Positions 57,191 through 64,000 of a stretch of DNA of 64,000 nucleotides are shown one piece after another. Source of the DNA: Gonioctena quinquepunctata (Eukaryota > Arthropoda > Insecta > Coleoptera > Chrysomelidae); NCBI GenBank assembly GCA_018342105.1, contig JAFIRS010000228.1:124001-188000 (forward strand), in the 5' to 3' direction. The notes beneath the pieces are model-generated. The model searched no databases. It was not told where the DNA came from and was given only the letters and a program-made list of their open reading frames with translations. Position numbers and translations under genes: made by a program. Position 1 is the stretch's first letter. Each line of letters begins with the position of its first letter.

Positions 57191-58600
57191 GAGAAAAAAG
57201 GCCCTACCTAGCAACCACAGACCTATCGCACTGCTATCTATTATTTCAAAGGTCATGGAAAAAGCCATCAACATCGAGCTCATGAAATATCTGGAAGACT
57301 CAGGAATTGTCAACGATAGGCAATATGGCTTCCGCCATCAAAGATCAACTGGTGACCTGCTCGCTCACGTCTCACATATATGGCAGCTATCTATTGAAAA
57401 GTATGGAGAAACTTTAGCTGTGGCATTAGATATCTCCAAGGCGTTCGATCGAGTTTGGCACCAGGGACTCCTCGCCAAGCTTCCGTCTTATGGCTTGCCC
57501 CCTCAGCTGTGTTCTCTGCTTGCTAGTTTTCTCTCAAACAGGTCTCTCCATGTAGTGGTCGATGGAGTTTCATCTGACACTCTACTCATAAATGCTGGTG
57601 TTCCGCAAGGATCTATTCTCGCACCAACACTATTTCTACTTCACATCAACGACCTGTTGAAAGCAACTTCATGTCCAGTACACAGCTTTGCCGATGATAG
57701 TACCCTCCATACCGTTTTCTCTTCCAGCGCCCCTATATCAGCCCGTGAAACCAGAAATGAACGAGGAAGAAATGTTAATAATATAAATATGGACTTAGCA
57801 ACAATTCTCGAGTGGGGATCTAATAATTTGGTAGAATTCAATGCAAACAAAACACAAGCATGTCTTTTCTCTAGAAAAGTCGATCTCACTGTGCCTAACA
57901 TAACTTTGTTAGGAGTACCCATACCACTGAAGTCATCCATATCGATGCTTGGTATTACTATCAGCAATAACCTTTCCTGGGAAAATCACGTGAGGTCCAT
58001 TGCCAAAAGTGCATCCCAAAAACTTGGTTTTTTGTTTCGTGCCAAGAGCTATTTCACCCCCACCCAGCTGCTTATGATCTATAAGGCACAGATCCGACCT
58101 GTCCTGGAATACTGTTCCCATATTTGGAGCGCGGCACCTAAACATATCCTGAGGCTATTGGATTCTGTCCAAAAAAGGGCAATTCGTCTCGTCGGTGATG
58201 CCTCGCTTACAAACTCGCTCACTTGTCTGGAACACCGTAGAAAAGTTGGCGATTTGTCTCTATTTTATAGATATTTTCATGGGCGATGCTCTTCTGAAAT
58301 ATCAACAATCGTTCCTGCTTTGGCAGTCTCTTCGAGACTAACCCGTCAAGTTCAGTCATCACACCCCTTCGTGGTCACTTTGGAGACCTGCAGAACATCA
58401 CTTTCCAAAGACTCGTTCATCCAACGAACAGCGAGGCTTTGGAACTCATTGCCTAGGGAGGTGTTCCCCGAGGCATACAACCTCCAGAAATTTAAGAAGA
58501 ACACCAACTCCTACCTTCTTTCCCTTGGTTCCCACGATGTTCTCTGAACATTACAGGATATCCCTTTTCGTGGGAACCAGAACATGAAAAAAAAAAAAAA
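57191..58600 (+). mobile_element. 5'-truncated LINE with 58-bp target duplication
   Basis: 1.41-kb insertion: open RT frame from the 5' junction, stop at 58547, about 40 bp of 3' UTR and a 14-base poly(A) at 58587-58600. Flanked by a 58-bp duplication with one mismatch, and the coding frame is uninterrupted, so it is probably the youngest insertion in the window. Confidence 0.92.
57192..58547 (+). CDS. LINE reverse transcriptase, 5'-truncated, frame intact
   Basis: Open for 451 codons from the truncation point. Fingers: PSNHRPIALLSIISKVMEKA, RQYGFRHQRSTGDLLAHVSH; palm: VALDISKAFDRVWHQGLLAK with the first catalytic Asp, then NAGVPQGSILAPTLFLLHIN and FADDSTLH with the catalytic Asp pair; thumb and C terminus: LGITISNNLSWENHVRSIAK, RPVLEYCSHIWSAAP, RLWNSLPREVFPE. 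The endonuclease and fingertips are lost. Similar to jockey/BS-type elements of insects by eye. ATG at 57255 is only the first internal Met. The truncated protein could not support a full insertion cycle. Confidence 0.9.
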   Translation, partial: RKKALPSNHRPIALLSIISKVMEKAINIELMKYLEDSGIVNDRQYGFRHQRSTGDLLAHVSHIWQLSIEKYGETLAVALDISKAFDRVWHQGLLAKLPSYGLPPQLCSLLASFLSNRSLHVVVDGVSSDTLLINAGVPQGSILAPTLFLLHINDLLKATSCPVHSFADDSTLHTVFSSSAPISARETRNERGRNVNNINMDLATILEWGSNNLVEFNANKTQACLFSRKVDLTVPNITLLGVPIPLKSSISMLGITISNNLSWENHVRSIAKSASQKLGFLFRAKSYFTPTQLLMIYKAQIRPVLEYCSHIWSAAPKHILRLLDSVQKRAIRLVGDASLTNSLTCLEHRRKVGDLSLFYRYFHGRCSSEISTIVPALAVSSRLTRQVQSSHPFVVTLETCRTSLSKDSFIQRTARLWNSLPREVFPEAYNLQKFKKNTNSYLLSLGSHDVL

Positions 58601-58658
58601 CGTAATTTGATAGAAAAATATTTAATAATTAATTAGCACTATCGATTTGCATTGAGAA
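58601..58658. repeat. right copy of the 58-bp LINE target duplication
   Basis: Starts directly after the poly(A). One mismatch to 57133-57190 (TATTTAATA(A/T)TTAATT). Confidence 0.92.
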
Positions 58659-58729
58659 ATTAGGAACAATTTTTGGAAAATTTAAAAATTTTTTTTTTTT
58701 AATGATATTAAAAATTGTTCATCTACTAT

Positions 58730-59166
58730 TGTTTAGTTCGCAGCAAACTTGAATATCAGCCATTGAATCAGTTCAAAATAAATTTCTTGAATTCCTATTC
58801 TACAAGAAACATCACACTTATCCCATTTATCACCACGAATAGGATCTACTATTGAAAGAATTCTTTTTTGTTAGCCTGAGAAAACGTAGGGAAATAGCAA
58901 ATATCATATTTGTATACAAACTGATAAATAATCAAGTTGACTCAACATCTCTATTATCACCATTAAATTTCAATACTCCACGTATTTCGTCAAGGTCACA
59001 CTTGTCTTTTCGAATCGACATGCCAAATTCAAAGCATCACTACAATAGTCCAATCTCAACTATGTGTAGAAGCCTCAACAATGTACCCTCTGTAGACATC
59101 TTCTTTTCCAACTTGAATCAATTTAGAAAGCAACTATATAGACTTATTCCAAATTAGCTTCCGCAT
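58730..59166 (+). mobile_element. LINE ORF2 3' end, interrupted by a foldback element
   Basis: Frames with ESVQNKFLEFLFYKKHHTYP, then (after a stop at about 58840) LRKRREIANIIFVYKLINNQ and HYNSPISTMCRSLNNVPSVD up to the stop at 59157. This is the C-terminal end of a jockey-like ORF2 without catalytic motifs. Its 3' UTR is cut at 59166 by the foldback element and continues at 60217. Confidence 0.78.
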
Positions 59167-60216
59167 TGAAAAATGAAACATTCTCAATTGAATATTGATA
59201 GAAATATTTTTCTGTGAATTGAAAAATCCACGATTAAAATGAAGATATTTATTGTGAATGTCTAACAGAAAACAACTACTTCCCCGGCTAAAGCCACGCT
59301 GGACATTGAACTACATCTGATAGATATTCTGAAAAGGCCCTAACTCATAAGAAAAAATCTGAAATTGAAAATTTGCATTTTCATTCGGATAGTTATTTGA
59401 TTTTCTATTCCAGTCTTAATTGAAAACTCATAAAGATGAATGAGGCAAAGAAGAATGTTTTCCAAAAGAGAGTACTCACCAGAAATCATTCGTAACATTG
59501 ACGCAGGAGAGACATCGCATTCACTAGGTCTTCAATACATTTTTGTCGACGAAAATCTATTTCACGCTTCCACGATCATCAGGAAGACCGGAAGAAATGG
59601 GAAACACATTTTCAAGAAGCAATCTCACTTTGCAAAGATGGAAAAAGTTGGAATCATTTCTTTTGGAGAGACACTTTGAAATTAGTGTTTTCTGACATTA
59701 AAACCTGTCATGGGGTATGATAGATTGATTTGTTGAAAATATAAACAGGATGTTCATAAAATCAGATGTGGAATCATCTGCGACTGAAAGATAAACTTTA
59801 GTTACTATCTTCCATCGTCAAGATAACCTCTTGTGGGGTATTCATGTTGAAAAGGGAAACATTCTCAATTGAATATTGATAGAAAGATTTTTCTGTGAAC
59901 AACAACTACTTCTTTTGAGTTAGGGCCTTTTCAGAATATCTATCAGATGTAGTTCAATGTCCAGCGTGGCTTTAGCGGGGAAGTAGTTGTTTTCTGTTAG
60001 ACATTCACAAAAAATATCTTCATTTTAATCGTGGATTTTTCAATTCACAGAAAAATCTTTCTTTCAATATTCAATTGAGAATGTTTCCCTTTTCAACATG
60101 AATACCCCACAAGAGGTTATCTTGACGATGGAAGATAGTGACTAAAGTTTATCTTTCAGTCGCAGATGATTCCACATCTGATTTTATGAACATCCTGTTT
60201 ATATTTTCAACAAATC
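59167..60216. mobile_element. 1.05-kb foldback element with hammerhead-like ribozyme
   Basis: Insertion in a LINE 3' UTR flanked by 12-bp copies TAGCTTC(C/G)GCAT (59155-59166 and 60217-60228). A block at 59168-59350 recurs inverted at 59917-60090 and in part directly at 59855-59905. A tight hairpin (59735-59905 against 60050-60215) forms the right half. It carries the conserved ACAACTACTT block at 59274 and a hammerhead-like motif at 59527-59589. Same architecture as 26588-27378. Confidence 0.8.
59527..59589 (-). ncRNA. hammerhead-like ribozyme with three closed stems
   Basis: Minus strand: GGUCUUC, CUGAUGA, U, CGU-GGAA-GCG, U, GAAA, a longer stem III (UAGAUUUU...AAAAAUGUAU with one mismatch), U, GAAGACC. 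Stem I is a perfect 7 bp (GGUCUUC/GAAGACC). The cleavage triplet is AUU. All invariant CUGANGA/GAA bases are present; the U-U opposition at the base of stem II is atypical. Inside the spacer of the foldback at 59167-60216. Confidence 0.62.
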
Positions 60217-60440
60217 TAGCTTCGGCATATATACACTTCAAATTTTTTACTTGTATCTCCTTCGTGCATGTGTACTTTATTCTAAGTTATCACCTTTTCT
60301 ATTTAATCTAACCTTCACTCTCTTGAATGACCCATAGCTAGGCATCTTTTTGTTATGATTTTGTTATTATTTGTTACCATTGATTATTTACTCCTGTTGG
60401 ATGTATTATGTCTAAAATAAAATAAAACAAAATACAATAT
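60217..60440 (+). mobile_element. rest of the LINE 3' UTR
   Basis: Continuation of the 3' UTR of the LINE at 58730-59166, ending in an AAATAAAATAAAACAAAA-like tail near 60430. Confidence 0.55.
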
Positions 60441-60595
60441 CACAGGAAATTGACAAAAAATGGCGTTTATGTTTGTTATTATCACAAAACGCTGTAGTAG
60501 AATGACAGATGAGTACAAAAAACATTTCATTACACTAGTACAATGAAGAACCACTTTTTTAACTTATTATAGTTCAATAAAGATATGTTTTTTGC

Positions 60596-60680
60596 ATGAA
60601 CGTAGAAAATAGTTATTTATGCAACAAGTGCAAAAAAGTAAGTGTTTATTGCACTCGACGTGAAGTTGTTGCACTCGACA
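60596..60680. repeat. dispersed ~60-bp repeat, second copy
   Basis: AAGTGTTTATTGCACTCGAC and neighbouring sequence also occur at 57005-57060 in the same orientation, 3.6 kb upstream. The copies flank both LINEs and the foldback. Confidence 0.75.
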
Positions 60681-61539
60681 ACACGACCGATCCCATTTAG
60701 GTGTGTTTATTTACATCGTGTGTATTTAAAGGATGACCAGAATATAGTGTTAAATTAATTTGAAGCAATTCCATTTCAAATTTCCTCCTACCCCTTTCTA
60801 GCCGTCACAACCCAAATGGCCCCAGCTCAAGAGGCTGACCGTCGGATCGACCTTCCAAATCTCCGTTATTGACGTAATATTCCTTTGTTAATGCTCGACC
60901 CATATCACCCTCAAAGCCATATCATGTCTTCTCGAAGGAAGATTCGAAAAATACACTGGAATACGATACAATACAATTCACAGTAGAATCCTATTGGAAA
61001 TGGGGAATGTTCAAATAATGCACATATGTGAGACATCAGGAGTGACTATGGTTTTTGAGAGTGTTATTCGGTAATAATGCAGGAAAGTGCAAGAATATAT
61101 TTTTCCATGATTTATTCTAAGACAGGAGAAGATCAATGTGGCAAAAACTTTCTGGCAGGAAAGCTTTTCCGGAATAAAACTAAATTTCAGGAAAATTTGT
61201 CAGCTAGGCTGGCAACACAGAATGGGACGTGGTATTTTGATCTTTTAACGTGAAAACATTTATGCATTCCTGTTTTGGGCAAATTAGGAGGCAATACTTA
61301 GGAATAGAAATGACGAATGAAGTTCAGTCATAAATAGGACTTTTCCGTTGTTCGATGTGTGACCTGAGATATCCATCCCCATATCTACATTAAAGTTTTT
61401 TACGAAATGTTTTCTATTGGTATACAAAAAATATTTAATGAGGGCACTTTGATGATAAAGCCAAAATAATCAAGTAACAAGTCATTTTTTTTATATAAAA
61501 TAATTAATAAAACATTCTAAAATAATACAATAATATATG
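60681..61539. other. no gene seen
   Basis: AT-rich, featureless to my reading. Confidence 0.4.
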
Positions 61540-61850
61540 CAAGAAAATATAACACAAATGTATAATAAAATACAAAAATTATGATAACCAACAATCTCCA
61601 CACAAACTATAGAAGGACTAGAATTAGCTATCAGGTATTCATCTATACCGTAGAAACACTTCCCCATCAGGAGATTTTTAACAGATTTTTTAACAGTTTC
61701 AAATCATTCATGGATTTTGTCAGATTTGGCTTATGGTTGTAAATTTGTTCCCTCATATAAATTAGATATTGTCTCGTCAGATGAGTGCGAGTTTTTTCTC
61801 GTTACGAGTATTCCTTTCCTTATTACAGTTTGTGAACTTACATGTATATT
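61540..61850 (-). pseudogene. LINE ORF2 C-terminal remnant
   Basis: Minus-strand frame with RKNSHSSDETISNLYEGTNL, then KSVKNLLMGKCFYGIDEYL near 61650, the usual ending of jockey-like ORF2. One stop interrupts it. The rest of the LINE was not recognised at 61850-62440. Confidence 0.5.
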
Positions 61851-62448
61851 TGCAGCAAACATACGGTTTCTTGGATGAAAATTTCATACAAAGTCAATAT
61901 CATATAATTTCAAAAACAAATTCTACAGGTTTCTAGCATCTTTACTTTGAAAATGAGTCTCAGTGCTTGTTTTGGAGGACAAATGCACTTTGCAATAGAA
62001 CCTGGTTGCCACAGCCCCAGAATGAAATTTCATACCGCAGATAAGATTCAATAAATGGATAGAAGGCCGTTATTGGAGCTGACACCCCAAGATCACGGGA
62101 TATTTCATTAATATCAAAACAACTTGAAGGATGATTTCTCCTTCAGTGATGATATATGCGAGTTGAAATTCAAATTAGTGTCAACCAAGGAATTTTGTTA
62201 TGGACTTGCTCTCAATCAATTGATTACATACTGCCAATAGGCGAGATCACAACTTCGTAAATTTGCCTTATATGTGCTTGAAGTTGAAATATAGTGCTAA
62301 ACTATTGTGTGCATAGTTTTTCCTAGAAGATATTGTATGATATTGGAATGAACGCTGCTTTAAAAACCTCAAATTCAGTGAGAGATTCAAACACAGCGTT
62401 ATTGCCGCTTCCTTTGACGTCATATGTCCAATGATTTGGCATTTACTT

Positions 62449-62930
62449 GAGTTGCCAGTGTAACTATTTTGTGGAACTTCTGAGGAAATGTTATTCTGTT
62501 TCATCCTATGGATAAAACAGAACTTGTGTCAGCATATGTGATATTGAAAAGAAGACTTCGTATTTGATAGCCGTTCTTGATTTAGTTATTCTTTGAAAAT
62601 ATGTATGTATACCAGGTACTATGTCATTATTTTTTCGGCTTGCTCACATTGTGAGGAAATATTATGAATAACACTTGGCAACGCTGTAAATACTGGCACT
62701 TTCGGTGATCTGCAAGTTGCCAGTGTCATTATTTTGCAGAACTTCTGAGGAAATGTTATTCTGTTTTATCCTATGTATAAAACAAAACTTGTGTCCGCAT
62801 GTGTTATATTGAAATGAAGACTTCGTATTTGATAGCTGTTCTTGATTTAGTTATTCTTATATAATATTTTTGGAGACCGAGTGTCATTACTTTTTCAGCC
62901 TGCTTACATTGTAAAGAAATATTATTAACC
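62449..62930. repeat. two-copy ~261-bp tandem duplication
   Basis: Units start GAGTTGCCAGTGT (62449) and CAAGTTGCCAGTGT (62709) and share AACTTCTGAGGAAATGTTAT and GAAGACTTCGTATTTGATAG. The copies are about 85-90% alike by eye and end at the piggyBac border. Confidence 0.85.
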
Positions 62931-64000
62931 TTACACTAGTGGCGCCCTATATTCGATCACAACTGGTGGTGCCGGGTCTGATAGACCCTAATTTAAAAAA
63001 AATATTGACTAGTTGCAAATTTTTTCAGATGTAATTTGGTATGTAGTCTTCAACATCTCTATATATTTACAAAAAACTTGATTTTGATCAGGAACTTGTT
63101 ATTTGAAAAATTGACGATGATACTGTGACTACCTAATTTCGTGACTAAAAATACTAGATTCGTTAAAAATATATATTTTAACAAAAATATAATTTCTGAT
63201 GAATTCGTCAGCTTATATATAAAATTGCTCATTTGTTTGGATTTTGAGATTTCCCAAGACAGTTAGAACATATAATATTGACATGACTCAGACATAAAAA
63301 TGTTTTACATGTAACACAATAATATTTAGTTTTTCTGTCTTTTTGACATTCAGAACACCTTTTTCTGGTCCCATGAGGAATATCTGGTTGTTCTTCATGA
63401 CCAGCTACTTCACGACGTCTTTGTTGCACGTTGGTTGGTACATTGGCGGCCAAAGAACGGCGTTTCAAATGGTCATCTACCAACGATAGTGCGACGGTTT
63501 TCAGGAACTTTCGTCTCAACAACTTCGAAGCACGATTATTGGCAGTATGTATTACTTGAGCATTGATCCCAGCAATGTTCATGAGTGCATAAAAAATTAC
63601 CATAGGCCATCGTCTCGTTTTACGTGCAACATCATATTTTGACGATAACAGGTCTACTGTTTCAACCCCACCTTTTGTTGAATTATAGAACGTGATAATT
63701 TCTGGTTTATATTTATCAACTGACGTAGGATCAATGCTGTCATCATGATGGAGGCTGGAGGCTAGTATAACGTTTTTCCTCTTTTTTGGAATATACGACA
63801 CCAAAGTAATATTCTCTTGATATGCAAACATACTGGACATAACTGGTCTGTTTTTTATGTTCAGAAACTCAATCGGAAGTTCTCGTTTGTTCTTTCGAAT
63901 GGTGCCAACATAAGTCAATTTATGATCTCGTAATAAAGAGTCGATCAGTTTGATACTTGTTACCCAATTATCGCAAGTGAGGTTGCGGCCTGTTTTGGAT
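62929..64000 (-). mobile_element. piggyBac-like transposon, partial
   Basis: The 3' end is placed at CCTTACACTAGTGGCGCC (62929), directly preceded by TTAA (62925-62928), the piggyBac target site. A further CCCTA block lies at 62982 in inverse. The transposase runs off the window, so the other end is not visible. Confidence 0.75.
63229..63999 (-). CDS. piggyBac-like transposase, C-terminal half
   Basis: Open frame from the window edge to the stop at 63229, without interruptions. Visible in order: GRNLTCDNWVTSIKLI (second catalytic Asp in CDNW), YVGTIRKNKRELPIEF, KPEIITFYNSTKGGVETVDL (third-Asp region), RKTRRWPMVIFYALMNIAGI, and a C-terminal Cys/His cluster (KRCSECQKD, YYCVTCKTFLCLSH, ICSNC) that binds DNA ends in this family. 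At GGVETVD relatives usually have GGVDxxD, so one of the acidic residues is Glu. Because the frame is intact, the element may be fairly young. Cut-and-paste transposition at TTAA in the nucleus is the family's role. Confidence 0.9.
   Translation of the reverse strand, partial: SKTGRNLTCDNWVTSIKLIDSLLRDHKLTYVGTIRKNKRELPIEFLNIKNRPVMSSMFAYQENITLVSYIPKKRKNVILASSLHHDDSIDPTSVDKYKPEIITFYNSTKGGVETVDLLSSKYDVARKTRRWPMVIFYALMNIAGINAQVIHTANNRASKLLRRKFLKTVALSLVDDHLKRRSLAANVPTNVQQRRREVAGHEEQPDIPHGTRKRCSECQKDRKTKYYCVTCKTFLCLSHVNIICSNCLGKSQNPNK

Noticed and set aside
59440..59679. 79-codon frame in the 59-kb foldback spacer
   Set aside because: Overlaps the hammerhead-like motif and the hairpin arm; no recognisable protein family.

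Overview
The window is AT-rich, intron-bearing eukaryotic DNA, very probably from an insect. Reasons: Tc1/mariner, piggyBac, hAT, insect-type Crypton and jockey-like LINE remnants lie side by side; there are long (AT)n and (TAA)n tracts; and the one readable gene is an insect-cuticle-like secreted protein with short exons and a 4.2 kb intron. A beetle is my guess, not something the sequence proves. There are no bacterial features.

Layout. 1-1.5 kb: LINE reverse transcriptase remnant (minus). 2.6-4.7 kb: Tc1/mariner copy with 260-bp terminal inverted repeats (TIRs). 5.0-5.5 kb: minisatellite and (AT)n. 5.6-11.1 kb: a host gene (plus) for a secreted Val-Pro-Tyr-Pro repeat protein with a Gly-rich tail; exon 2 carries a 2-bp frameshift and the last intron holds two MITEs and a mariner-like element. 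11.1-13 kb: a convergent LINE directly after the gene's poly(A) signal. 13-24 kb: a foldback element, MITEs, ~115-bp tandem arrays, and three Tc1/mariner elements in a row, the last split by a LINE with a ~130-bp target duplication. 24.7-27.7 kb: an internally deleted LINE carrying a foldback element. 28.6-34.4 kb: shuffled repeats, a 2.1-kb palindrome, a tandem array and a Crypton recombinase pseudogene. 34.4-36.3 kb: a second copy of the 2.6-kb mariner family. 37.8 kb: a GC-rich exon that looks like part of a receptor ligand-binding domain. 39.3-40.9 kb: deleted hAT element. 42-48 kb: three long palindromes. 49.5-50.9 kb: two more Crypton fragments. 52.4-55.8 kb: minisatellite, tRNA-like sequences, mariner remnant. 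57.1-60.4 kb: two LINEs, the second carrying another foldback. 62.9-64 kb: piggyBac transposase running off the edge.

Most notable observation. Several palindromic elements (13.1, 26.6, 42.2, 46.9 and 59.2 kb) carry segments with the parts of a small type I hammerhead ribozyme: CUGANGA, a closed stem II, GAAA, a tiny stem III, a legal cleavage triplet, and flanking strands that pair as stem I although stem I differs at every locus. Three of these elements have 12-15 bp target duplications and sit inside the 3' part of a LINE. This suggests a family of non-autonomous, ribozyme-bearing retroelements (Penelope-like or retrozyme-like) dispersed through this genome. Assignments rest on reading motifs and pairing by eye; no database search or folding was run.
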